Positions 1 through 5,608 are shown, counted from the first letter of the stretch. The stretch is DNA of 6,433 nt from Opitutales bacterium (GCA_021641325.1 JAJXPD010000127.1:1-6433); one strand, 5' to 3'. Translations and numbers: made by a program. Notes: generated by a model not told the origin, from the letters alone.

Positions 1-164
1 TATCGGGCAAGCTCCGCAAAAATTTCATCAAACTGACTGTCGGCGACAGGGTCAAAATGGAAATGACTCCGCAGGACTTGGAAAAGGCCCGCATCGTTTA
101 CAGGCTCAAAAACGCCGACGCTCCGCGTTCAGTTCCGCGCCGCAGCTTCGGCCCGCGCCGCTAA
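1..164 (+). CDS. infA: Translation initiation factor IF-1, C-terminal part (5' truncated by window edge)
   Basis: IF-1 binds the ribosomal A site on the 30S subunit and helps assemble the initiation complex with IF-2 and IF-3. The visible frame (first full codon at base 3) gives 53 residues, ending at TAA 162-164. It begins [20 protein letters not shown] and continues with [16 protein letters not shown], which matches the second half of the IF-1 OB fold (family pattern SGKMRKN, then GDKV, then TPYDL-KGRI-YR). Seen: after the usual family end (around VYRLK) there is an extra tail of about 18 residues, rich in Arg and Pro ([17 protein letters not shown]). Most IF-1 proteins of about 72 residues lack such a tail. 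The next gene starts 18 nt downstream on the same strand without an evident Shine-Dalgarno, so readthrough into the ABC importer is possible. The N-terminus and start lie outside the window. Confidence 0.93.
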   Translation, partial: SGKLRKNFIKLTVGDRVKMEMTPQDLEKARIVYRLKNADAPRSVPRRSFGPRR

Positions 165-172
165 AACGGCGT
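155..172 (+). other. Small hairpin over the infA stop codon
   Basis: CGCCG (156-160) can pair with CGGCG (167-171), leaving a CTAAAA loop that contains the stop codon; a G-T wobble (155/172) can extend the stem. Only a mixed TTCCGCTTTT tract follows. It could weakly attenuate or shape translation between infA and the permease gene, but it is short and may be chance in GC-rich DNA. Confidence 0.25.
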
Positions 173-182
173 TCCGCTTTTC

Positions 183-1172
183 ATGAAAGCGGGGGCATTT
201 GCGGTTTTGACGCTCGCATTCGCCGCGTTGGCGGCGGCGTCGCTCTGTTCGGGGTCGGGTGGGCTTTCGTGCGCCGACGTCCTCTCCGCGCTGTTTTTGC
301 AGTCTTCCGACGAAACCGCAAATCTCGTAGTGTGGCAAATAAGGCTTCCGCGCCTTGCGGCGGCGGTGCTTTCGGGCGCAAGCCTTGCGCTCGCGGGGGC
401 GGGCATGCAGAGCCTTTTCAGAAATCCGCTCGCCGACCCCTCAATTACGGGCGTGTCGTCGGGCGCGGCGTTGGGGGCGGTCTTGGCTGTTTCGTTTTTC
501 CCGTCGGCGTTCGGCGTCGAAATCGGCGCGTTGGCTGTGGGGCTTGCGGCGGCCGTCGCGGTCTGCGCTGTCGGACATTCAGGCTCGAAAATGTCGGCGG
601 TCTCGACCCTCTTGGCGGGCATTGCGGTAAACGCGTTTTGCGGCGCGCTCGTCGGATTTTTCATGTACTCCGTTCGCGACGCGGGCATGAGGGGCTTCGT
701 GTTCTGGTCGCTCGGCTCGCTCGAACGCTGCGGCTGGGAGGAGCTTGGGGTGTCGTTCGCCCTCTGCGTTCCCGCGTGGATTGCAATGCTGTGCGCGGCG
801 CGTCCGCTAAACGTAATGCTGCTCGGCGAGGAAAACGCGTTCGACTGCGGCGTTGACGTCTCCCGCGCCCGCTTTGCGGTAATCGCCGCCGCCGCCGTGA
901 TGACTGCCGCGAGCGTTTCCATTTGCGGAATAATCGGCTTTGTGGGTCTTGTAGTTCCGCACGTTTTGCGAATGGTTGTAGGCACCGACAACCGCTTTCT
1001 CATGCCGCTTTCGGCGTTGGGTGGCGCAACGCTGCTCGTGCTCGCCGACGTCGTTTCCCGCGCGTTTTCGCAGACCGACCCCGTTCCAATCGGCGTAATC
1101 ACCGCCCTTATGGGCGCGCCGTTTTTCGCCGCGCTTTTGAGGTCGAAAGGAGTTTCGAATGCTCGCTATTGA
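183..1172 (+). CDS. FecCD/BtuC-family ABC importer permease (iron chelate, haem or cobalamin type)
   Basis: This is an inner-membrane permease subunit that would dimerise and pass a metal chelate (siderophore, haem or vitamin B12 type) from a periplasmic binding protein to the cytosol. It has 329 residues, normal for the FecCD family, and is hydrophobic throughout, with multiple membrane helices. Seen: the family signature RLPR at 54-57, followed by the block around GMQSLFRNPLADP (74-86) and the small-residue stretch TGVSSGAALGAV. Later come GIIGFVGLVVPH (249-260), RMVVG-D-RFLMPLSAL, the LADVVSRAF stretch, and PVPIGVITALMGAPFFAALL near the C-terminus. All are hallmark FecCD segments. The ATG at 183 gives a hydrophobic first helix, but no good Shine-Dalgarno precedes it. 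The end overlaps the ATPase gene by 14 nt, showing one operon. The substrate cannot be read from the permease; the partner ATPase leans slightly to the haem (HmuV) side. Confidence 0.93.
   Translation: MKAGAFAVLTLAFAALAAASLCSGSGGLSCADVLSALFLQSSDETANLVVWQIRLPRLAAAVLSGASLALAGAGMQSLFRNPLADPSITGVSSGAALGAVLAVSFFPSAFGVEIGALAVGLAAAVAVCAVGHSGSKMSAVSTLLAGIAVNAFCGALVGFFMYSVRDAGMRGFVFWSLGSLERCGWEELGVSFALCVPAWIAMLCAARPLNVMLLGEENAFDCGVDVSRARFAVIAAAAVMTAASVSICGIIGFVGLVVPHVLRMVVGTDNRFLMPLSALGGATLLVLADVVSRAFSQTDPVPIGVITALMGAPFFAALLRSKGVSNARY
1146..1152 (+). promoter_or_regulatory. Ribosome binding site of the ABC ATPase gene
   Basis: AAAGGAG lies 6 nt before the ATG at 1159, inside the last codons of the permease gene. 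It is the clearest Shine-Dalgarno in the window. It fixes the ATPase start and allows its independent initiation despite the 14-nt overlap. Confidence 0.8.
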
Positions 1173-1923
1173 AAACGTGTCTTTTGCGTACGGACGCGGG
1201 CGCAGGGTGCTCGACGGCGTGTCGCTGCGCGTGGGCGCGGGCGAGTTTGCGGCGGTGCTCGGCGCGAACGGCGCGGGGAAAAGCTCGCTGCTGAAAATCG
1301 CAAGCGGATATGCGCGGCCCGACGTCGGGCGCGTAATGCTCGGCGGCGCGGACATCGCTGGGCTGTCGGCGCGGGAGCTTGCTCGAATGCGGGCGGTGCT
1401 CGAACAGGAGTGCCCGCTGACTTTCGAATACACGGTTGGGGAGGTCGTGGCTCTCGGCGGATACTCGCGCGGCGGGCTGTCGGGGCTTTCGGCGGACGTA
1501 TCCGAATCGCTCGAATCGGTGGGGCTTGCGGGTTTCGAAAAACGGAAATATTCGGAGCTTTCGGGCGGCGAAAAACGGCGCGTGCAGCTCGCCCGCGCGC
1601 TGTGCCAACTGGGCGAAAATCCCAAACTGCTGCTGCTCGACGAGCCTTCGGCGGGGCTTGACCCCGCGCACGCGCACGCGGCGATGTCGGCGGCGCGGGA
1701 AGTCGCGGAGCGCGGGGCGGCGGTCGTGGCGGTTCTCCACGACCCGAACCTTGCGGCGGCGTATGCCGACAAAATCGCGCTTCTTAAAGACGGCAAAATT
1801 TCGTCGTTCGGCTCGGCAGAGTCCGCCATGCGGGCGGAGCTTCTGGGCGAAGTCTACGGCGCGGACTGCGAAATAGTTTCCGACGGCATTCGGAACGTCG
1901 CGTATTTTCCGCCGAAAAAATGA
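1159..1923 (+). CDS. ABC importer ATP-binding protein, FecE/HmuV-like
   Basis: This cytosolic ATPase would drive import through the upstream permease. It has 254 residues, typical for the family. All ABC motifs are intact: Walker A GANGAGKS (35-42), Q-loop Gln83, signature LSGGE (134-138), Walker B LLLLDEP (157-163) with catalytic Glu162, D-loop SAGLD (164-168) and switch His194 in VLHDPNLAA. The stretch RRVQLARALCQL after the signature, and the C-terminal stretch AAYADKIALLKDGKI followed by LLGEVYGADCEIV, remind me of haem-import ATPases (HmuV). FecE/BtuD/FhuC-type enzymes look similar, so haem is only a lean. The start is set by AAAGGAG 6 nt upstream. The stop TGA overlaps the next start as ATGA, so the flavin reductase is probably translationally coupled. 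No periplasmic binding protein gene is present here; it must lie elsewhere. Confidence 0.95.
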   Translation: MLAIENVSFAYGRGRRVLDGVSLRVGAGEFAAVLGANGAGKSSLLKIASGYARPDVGRVMLGGADIAGLSARELARMRAVLEQECPLTFEYTVGEVVALGGYSRGGLSGLSADVSESLESVGLAGFEKRKYSELSGGEKRRVQLARALCQLGENPKLLLLDEPSAGLDPAHAHAAMSAAREVAERGAAVVAVLHDPNLAAAYADKIALLKDGKISSFGSAESAMRAELLGEVYGADCEIVSDGIRNVAYFPPKK

Positions 1924-2465
1924 TTGCCGATTCCGCGCGATTGTCCGATATAAAGGGCATGTTCAGGGAAAAAGACATTCGCGATTTGACTCTAAACCCG
2001 TTCACGCAAATAGGCAGACAGTGGATGCTTGTCAGCGCGGGCGACAAAAACGGCTTCAATACCATGACCGCAAGCTGGGGCGGACTCGGCTTCATGTGGA
2101 ACAAGCCGGCGGCGTTCGTGTTCGTGCGTCCGTCGCGCTACACCTACGAATTTATCGAAAGGAACGACATGCTCACGCTCTCGTTCTTCGACGAAAAATA
2201 CCGCGACGCGCTGAAAATCTGCGGCTCGAAATCGGGCAGAGATTGCGACAAAATCGCGGAGGCGAAATTGACGCCGCATTTTACGGAGCTTGGAAACTCG
2301 ACTTTCGAAGAGGCGCGAGAAGTGTTTGAGTGCCGCAAAATGTACGCGCAAATGCTGACGGAGGATTCGTTTATAGACAAGTCGGCGGTGAAAACATGGT
2401 ATCCCGACCACTCCTATCACAAGATGTACGTACTGGAAATCCTCCACTCTTACGGGGCGTTATAG
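1920..2465 (+). CDS. Flavin reductase family protein (DIM6/NTAB type, FMN-binding split barrel)
   Basis: This family of soluble FMN-binding split-barrel proteins (COG1853-like) reduces flavins with NAD(P)H or handles flavin for partner enzymes. It has 181 residues, normal size. Seen: FNTMTASWGG (46-55), a hallmark of this subfamily's flavin-binding strand/loop, then FVRPSRYTYEFIE (68-80), LTLSFF (85-90), GSKSGRDCDK (102-111) and a C-terminal WYPDHSYHKMYVLEIL segment. The ATG at 1920 overlaps the ATPase stop (ATGA). Met14 (ATG at 1959) is an alternative start giving MFREKDIRDLTLNPF, close to where I recall homologues beginning; AAAGGG sits before it but only 1 nt away. I keep 1920 because of the coupling. 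Inference from context: it may supply reduced flavin to release iron from the imported chelate or haem. A role unrelated to iron is possible. The stop codon lies within the left arm of a large palindrome. Confidence 0.88.
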   Translation: MIADSARLSDIKGMFREKDIRDLTLNPFTQIGRQWMLVSAGDKNGFNTMTASWGGLGFMWNKPAAFVFVRPSRYTYEFIERNDMLTLSFFDEKYRDALKICGSKSGRDCDKIAEAKLTPHFTELGNSTFEEAREVFECRKMYAQMLTEDSFIDKSAVKTWYPDHSYHKMYVLEILHSYGAL

Positions 2466-2576
2466 CACCAGTCTAAGGGCGTTTCACGCGCGACCCAGAC
2501 CGCTTACATACGCCAAGTATGCTACGCGCCCTGTGCCGCGCGCAAAGCCGCCCTTATACTGGCACTCTAACGCCCC
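2454..2576. repeat. 123-nt imperfect palindrome (long hairpin) at the flavin reductase 3' end
   Basis: The outer arms 2454-2481 and 2549-2576 are 28 nt each and match as an inverted repeat at 24 of 28 positions, including GGGGCGTTA against TAACGCCCC and TAAGGGCG against CGCCCTTA. The pairing continues inward with a few mismatches and a short bulge (for example 2487-2492 with 2537-2542) to a terminal stem CATAC (2507-2511)/GTATG (2517-2521) with a GCCAA loop. By my hand alignment there are about 46 Watson-Crick pairs in about 57 columns. The left arm includes the last codons and stop of the reductase gene. It could be a REP-like or miniature palindromic element, a 3' UTR structure, or an RNA on either strand. 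Confidence 0.85.
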
Positions 2577-2632
2577 TAAAATGAGCGCACGCACGAAGAC
2601 GGGGCGTGAAAACGCCCCTAAAATTAGAGTGC
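2562..2632. repeat. Second inverted repeat with internal 14-bp direct repeat
   Basis: GCACTCTAA (2562-2570) and TTAGAGTGC (2624-2632) form a perfect 9-bp inverted repeat. Inside the unit, AACGCCCCTAAAAT occurs twice as a direct repeat (2569-2582 and 2611-2624). Its CGCCCC parts can pair with GGGGCG at 2454 or at 2601, so alternative folds compete. This unit shares its left edge with the right arm of the 123-nt palindrome. Confidence 0.8.
2601..2618 (+). other. Perfect 7-bp hairpin with GAAA tetraloop
   Basis: GGGGCGT (2601-2607), loop GAAA (2608-2611), ACGCCCC (2612-2618). GAAA is a GNRA tetraloop on the plus strand, which would make the RNA hairpin very stable; on the minus strand the loop is TTTC. 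It is followed by TAAAATTAG and not by a T tract, so it is not a classical terminator. Confidence 0.75.
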
Positions 2633-2654
2633 TGGCGCACGAAGTTTTTTAGAA

Positions 2655-2784
2655 TGCGCTGGGAGAAAAGTTGAGTTTACAAAAAGCGGAGAATCCAAGT
2701 TTTGGGATTTCCGCTTTTTCTTTTCCGCGCAAAGCGCGTCTATTTAAATTTGTTTCTTCCGAAGCTAAAAAGTTTCCCAGCGCA
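2655..2784. repeat. 130-nt unit bounded by perfect 10-bp inverted repeats
   Basis: TGCGCTGGGA (2655-2664) and TCCCAGCGCA (2775-2784) are exact reverse complements and enclose the terminator hairpin at 2681-2719. The layout resembles a small terminal-inverted-repeat element or a multi-branched RNA domain. I see no clear target-site duplication at its edges and no ORF inside. Confidence 0.65.
2681..2724 (+). terminator. Rho-independent terminator after the importer/reductase operon, possibly bidirectional
   Basis: AAAAAGCGGA (2681-2690) pairs with TCCGCTTTTT (2710-2719) and, after a one-base bulge at 2691, AATCC (2692-2696) pairs with GGATT (2705-2709), leaving an 8-nt loop. The stem ends in a T tract (TTTTTCTTTT, 2715-2724). 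The A run at its left side gives a T run on the minus strand too, so it could stop transcription from both directions. It lies 216 nt after the reductase stop. Confidence 0.8.
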
Positions 2785-2894
2785 AGTAATTGCCGCAGGC
2801 AATACGAACTAATACAGAAAAGGCGCGGTTATAGCCGCGCCGCATAACCACCGAAAGGAACGAAGTTCCGATGCCGTGCAGGCAGCTTGCCTGC
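2726..2894. repeat. Cluster of five short perfect palindromes with small loops
   Basis: Five separate hairpin-forming repeats follow each other: CGCGC/GCGCG with loop AAA (2726-2738); ATTGCC/GGCAAT with loop GCA (2789-2803); GGCGCGG/CCGCGCC with loop TTATAG (2822-2841); GGAAC/GTTCC with loop GAA (2857-2869); GCAGGCA/TGCCTGC with loop GCT (2878-2894). The stems differ in sequence but four of the five loops are exactly 3 nt. The block precedes the RodZ-like gene by about 50 nt and holds no ORF I can support. A promoter for that gene should lie hereabouts, but no convincing -35/-10 pair was found. Confidence 0.75.
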
Positions 2895-2943
2895 TTATTT
2901 GGGGCTTGCAATGTGGGGGAGAATGTAGTTTGATTGGGGTACG

Positions 2944-3801
2944 ATGAAGAATTTAGGAGATAAATTGTTGCAGGCGAGGACAGCGATGGGGATATCGGTG
3001 CGTGACGCGGCCGATGCCACGAAACTCCGCGCGGACATCATAGAGAACATGGAGTCGGGCGAGTTCAACTATAAGCTTCCTGAGATATACAAACGCGGAT
3101 TTTTGCGGATATACGCGGCGTTTTTGAAGCTCGACGCGGACGCGATTTTGGACGAATACGCAATGGCGTCGCGGGCGGCTGGCGGCGACGACAGGCGGCG
3201 CGTCAATATTTTGTCGCGCATGGCGACGGTGGCGTCAAACGTGTCGACATCGGCGCAGAAAGAGTTTGCGCCGCCGCCGTCGGAAACGGAGTCGCGCTTC
3301 GAATCTTTCGACAACGCGGAGGAGGAGAGGGAGTCCGACACGCCCGACAATTCGCAGAAGTTCGTCAAAATGGCGGTCGTTTTCGGCGCAGTCATTCTGG
3401 CGGCAGTCGTGATAATTCTGGCAGTCTCGACGTTCGCAAAACGCGCCCCAGAGGAAAACCCCGACATTTCGATAAACGGGAATATCGCAACACAGCCAGT
3501 GTCGTCGGCGGCGAATGCGGCAATGAACGAAGTTTCCGCACCCGAACTCAAACTTGCCCTGACCGCTCTTGCCGACACATACGTTCTGGTCTACCAAGAC
3601 ATTAAGACGAACGACGGCAAACACCCCGAACCGCTATATACGGGCGCAATGCAGGCGGGCGAACGGCGCGAATTTACGTCGGGCGTGCCGCTGATGGTGA
3701 AACTCACCGACGCCGAAAGAATCAAGATGGAGCGCAACGGCGCGACGCTCGATTTGAAGGGCGCAAAGGGTCTTAGACTGTTCAGGATAGTCTCCAAATA
3801 G
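2944..3801 (+). CDS. RodZ-like protein: cytoplasmic HTH, one membrane helix, periplasmic C-terminal domain
   Basis: RodZ-type proteins link the MreB cytoskeleton to the cell-wall elongation machinery; related HTH-membrane proteins may have other roles. It has 285 residues. Seen: an Xre/HTH_25-like N-terminal domain (about 3-75), with LGDKLLQARTAMGISVRDAA, TKLRADIIENMESGEF and the LPEIYKRGFLRIYAAFLKLD segment typical of RodZ. A polar, low-complexity linker (about 80-138) follows, then one membrane helix (about 141-165, VKMAVVFGAVILAAVVIILAV), a Ser/Ala/Asn-rich spacer, and a C-terminal beta-rich domain (about 200-285) resembling the RodZ C-terminal/DUF4115 fold. The order cytosol-membrane-periplasm matches RodZ. 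The ATG at 2944 gives the complete HTH; only GGGG (TTGGGGTACG) precedes it as a weak Shine-Dalgarno. It appears monocistronic, between a strong terminator and a weaker one. I withhold the symbol because the match is by architecture. Confidence 0.8.
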   Translation: MKNLGDKLLQARTAMGISVRDAADATKLRADIIENMESGEFNYKLPEIYKRGFLRIYAAFLKLDADAILDEYAMASRAAGGDDRRRVNILSRMATVASNVSTSAQKEFAPPPSETESRFESFDNAEEERESDTPDNSQKFVKMAVVFGAVILAAVVIILAVSTFAKRAPEENPDISINGNIATQPVSSAANAAMNEVSAPELKLALTALADTYVLVYQDIKTNDGKHPEPLYTGAMQAGERREFTSGVPLMVKLTDAERIKMERNGATLDLKGAKGLRLFRIVSK

Positions 3802-3804
3802 AGG

Positions 3805-3818
3805 GGAAAATCATTTCC
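3805..3818 (+). other. Short hairpin just after the RodZ-like gene
   Basis: GGAAA (3805-3809) pairs with TTTCC (3814-3818) around an ATCA loop, 3 nt after the stop codon. It is small and has no T tract, so it may only stabilise the mRNA end or be chance. Confidence 0.3.
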
Positions 3819-3824
3819 GCGCGC

Positions 3825-3853
3825 GGGCCGAAAATTTTGATTCGGCTCGTTTT
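3825..3853 (+). terminator. Probable weak terminator between the RodZ-like gene and the Dabb gene
   Basis: GGGCCGAA (3825-3832) pairs with TTCGGCTC (3841-3848) with one G-T wobble, around an 8-nt AT-rich loop, and is followed by GTTTT. The stem is adequate but the T tract is short, so termination may be partial. Confidence 0.45.
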
Positions 3854-3887
3854 GCGTACAAAAAGGCAATCTTAAATAGAAAATGCA

Positions 3888-4187
3888 ATGCTAACACATG
3901 TTGTAATATTCCGCACGCGCGACGCGTCGAAAGCACCGCTCATACTCGAAGGGCTTGAAACGCTCAAACAAATCGACGGCGTAAAGTTCATGCACATCGG
4001 CGCGCCCGTTCCGAGCGCGCGCCCAGTTGTGGACGACTTTTTCGACTACGCGCTGGTTGTGTCGTTCGAGGACGGCGCGGCGGGGCTTAAACGCTACGCC
4101 GAACACCCCATACACGTAAATTTCGTGGAAAACTATCTGAAACCCGCAGGCGGAAAACTGCTGGTCTACGATATCGGAAATGCTTAA
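3888..4187 (+). CDS. Dabb (stress-responsive alpha/beta-barrel) domain protein
   Basis: This is a small ferredoxin-like alpha/beta-barrel protein of 99 residues, the usual size for a single Dabb domain. Such domains normally dimerise; functions range from stress-linked proteins to small-molecule chemistry, and none can be assigned here. Seen: N-terminal strand MLTHVVIFRT with the conserved His4, a helix (about 14-28), G-x-P/R region (38-46), FDYALVVSFED (52-62), YAEHPIHVNFV (70-80) matching the family Y-x-x-HP-x-H pattern, and a final strand KLLVYDI. The start ATG at 3888 has no Shine-Dalgarno. An out-of-frame ATG CAA TGC TAA (3883-3894) overlaps the start. The gene ends 8 nt inside the following nucleotidyltransferase gene, so the two are co-transcribed. 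Confidence 0.88.
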   Translation: MLTHVVIFRTRDASKAPLILEGLETLKQIDGVKFMHIGAPVPSARPVVDDFFDYALVVSFEDGAAGLKRYAEHPIHVNFVENYLKPAGGKLLVYDIGNA

Positions 4188-5556
4188 ACTTTCTCCGAAA
4201 TACGCCGACGCTTGCGCGTTCATATTCGAATCGGCGAGGGAACTCGGCGGTCGGGCGTATTTTGTCGGCGGCTGCGTGCGCGACGCCCTTTTTGGGGCGA
4301 CGCCCAAAGACTTCGACATAGAAGTCTACGGATTGCCGCCGCGGATTTTGGAGGAAATGCTCGCGCGGAAATTCCGCGTAGAGAAAGTCGGCAAGAGCTT
4401 CGGCGTCTGGATTCTGAAAGGCTACGACATCGACGTAAGCATTCCGCGCCGCGAGCGCAAAACGGGAGAGGGGCACAGGGCGTTCGACATTGAGTGCGAC
4501 CCGAACCTGTCGGCGGAGGAGGCTTGCGCACGGCGCGACTTCACAATAAACGCCGTTTTGTACGACCCGCTCGACGGAAAAATAGTAGACCCCTACGGGG
4601 GTGAGTCCGACCTGCGGCGGGGGGTGCTTCGGCACACCTCCGACAGGTTTTCGGAAGACCCGCTGAGAGTGCTTAGGGCGATGCAGTTTTCGGCGCGGTT
4701 TTCGATGGAGGTCGCGCCCGAGACGGTCGAACTTTGCTCGAAAATCCCCTTCGAAAACCTGCCGATTGAGCGCGTTTTCGGGGAGTGGAAAAAACTGATT
4801 TTGAAGGGGCGCAAAATTTCGCGCGGGCTGAATTTTCTGCGCGACTGCGGCTGGCTGAAATATTTTCCCGAACTCGCCGCAACGAGCGGCTGCCCGCAGG
4901 ACTCGCACTGGCACCCCGAGGGCGACGTCTACACGCACACGGGCTTTGCGCTCGACGCGTACGCGTCGGCCCGAACGGGCGACGAGCGGGAGGACTTGGT
5001 CGTGGGGCTTGCCGTGCTCTGCCACGACTTTGGCAAACCGCTTTGCACGACATTCGGCGACGACGGGAAAATCCACTCGCACGGGCACGACATTTTGGGC
5101 GTGAAGCCCACTCGCAAATTTTTGGCGCGGCTCACGCGGGAAAAATCGCTCGTTGAGGAGGTCGTGCCGCTCGTAGAACGGCACATGGCGATTCTCGACC
5201 TGTGGCGCGTTAAGGCGGGAGACTCCGCCATTCGCCGCCTTGCGCGGAAAGTGGGGCGGATAGACAGGCTCGTGCGCGTGGACTTCGCCGACCGCAACGG
5301 GCGCGGGGAGGGAGAATATAAAGACGACTCCCCGCAGGGCAAGTGGATTTCCGCCCGCGCGGCCGAGCTTGAAGTGCGCGACTCCGTCCCGAAGCCGATA
5401 GTCATGGGACGCCACTTGCAGGGGCTTGGCATGAAGCCTTCGCGCGAGTTCGGCAAAATACTCTCCGCCCTGTACGAGGCGCAGCTCGACGGCGAATTTT
5501 CGGATTTGGCGGGCGGCATGGAAAGGCTGCGAGGCATGCTCGAAAAAAAACTTTGA
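4180..5556 (+). CDS. Class II CCA-adding / poly(A) polymerase family tRNA nucleotidyltransferase with HD domain
   Basis: It is predicted to add CCA (or A) nucleotides to tRNA 3' ends in the cytosol. It has 458 residues. Seen: nucleotide-binding turn GGCVRD (30-35), the metal-binding DFD pair Asp44/Asp46 in KDFDIEVYG, a further acidic strand YDIDVS (82-87), RRDFTINA (118-125), the VDPYGG turn (136-141), and SEDPLRVLRAMQFSARF (158-174), which holds the EDxxR nucleotide-recognition motif. An HD phosphohydrolase-like domain follows, with His253, CHDFGKP (His282-Asp283), His299/His301 and His335. This order is that of bacterial Cca enzymes carrying an HD domain. CCA-adding, A-adding and poly(A) polymerase activities are hard to separate by sequence, so the symbol is left blank. 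The ATG at 4180 overlaps the Dabb gene by 8 nt. Confidence 0.9.
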   Translation: MLKLSPKYADACAFIFESARELGGRAYFVGGCVRDALFGATPKDFDIEVYGLPPRILEEMLARKFRVEKVGKSFGVWILKGYDIDVSIPRRERKTGEGHRAFDIECDPNLSAEEACARRDFTINAVLYDPLDGKIVDPYGGESDLRRGVLRHTSDRFSEDPLRVLRAMQFSARFSMEVAPETVELCSKIPFENLPIERVFGEWKKLILKGRKISRGLNFLRDCGWLKYFPELAATSGCPQDSHWHPEGDVYTHTGFALDAYASARTGDEREDLVVGLAVLCHDFGKPLCTTFGDDGKIHSHGHDILGVKPTRKFLARLTREKSLVEEVVPLVERHMAILDLWRVKAGDSAIRRLARKVGRIDRLVRVDFADRNGRGEGEYKDDSPQGKWISARAAELEVRDSVPKPIVMGRHLQGLGMKPSREFGKILSALYEAQLDGEFSDLAGGMERLRGMLEKKL

Positions 5557-5577
5557 AAAAGGCGAAAACGCGTTAAG

Positions 5578-5608
5578 TTTGAACGGAAAATTACGATAAA
5601 CGCCATTT
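5578..5608 (+). promoter_or_regulatory. Possible heat-shock (sigma-32-like) promoter before grpE
   Basis: The 60-nt AT-rich gap before grpE contains TTTGAAC (5578-5584) and CGCCATTT (5601-5608). They resemble the RpoH -35 (CTTGAA) and -10 (CCCCATTT) boxes, with 17 nt between TTTGAA and CGCCAT, the upper end of the accepted spacing. A start from it would fall almost at the grpE ATG. No CIRCE repeat is present. Without knowing whether the host has RpoH this is weak. Confidence 0.22.

Noticed and set aside
161..1102. Long minus-strand open frame opposite the permease gene
   Set aside because: Ala/Thr/Pro-rich low-complexity translation typical of the antisense of a GC-rich membrane protein gene; no start signal or family match.
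2562..2632. GCACTCTAA ... TTAGAGTGC as a CIRCE/HrcA operator
   Set aside because: CIRCE is TTAGCACTC-N9-GAGTGCTAA. Here the letter order of the arms differs, the gap is 53 nt, and no heat-shock gene follows.
2581..2652. 23-codon ORF (MSARTKTGRENAPKIRVLAHEVF) in the intergenic block
   Set aside because: No ribosome binding site, it overlaps the palindromic repeats, and it has no recognisable features; most likely chance.
2745..2752. TAAATTTG as a Bacteroidetes-type -7 promoter box
   Set aside because: No matching -33 TTTG at the right distance, and nothing else indicates a Bacteroidetes host.
2790..2815. TTGCCG / TAATAC as a promoter for the RodZ-like gene
   Set aside because: Spacing is only 14 nt and the -35 part lies within a palindrome; too weak to call.
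2466..2943. CRISPR array or tRNA gene in the repeat-rich gap
   Set aside because: The repeats are inverted and unequal, not evenly spaced direct repeats, and no cloverleaf or CCA end could be drawn.
4087..5415. Long open frame on the minus strand within the nucleotidyltransferase gene
   Set aside because: It mirrors the coding strand of a gene with all catalytic motifs intact; long antisense frames are expected in GC-rich genes, and the translation shows no family motif.
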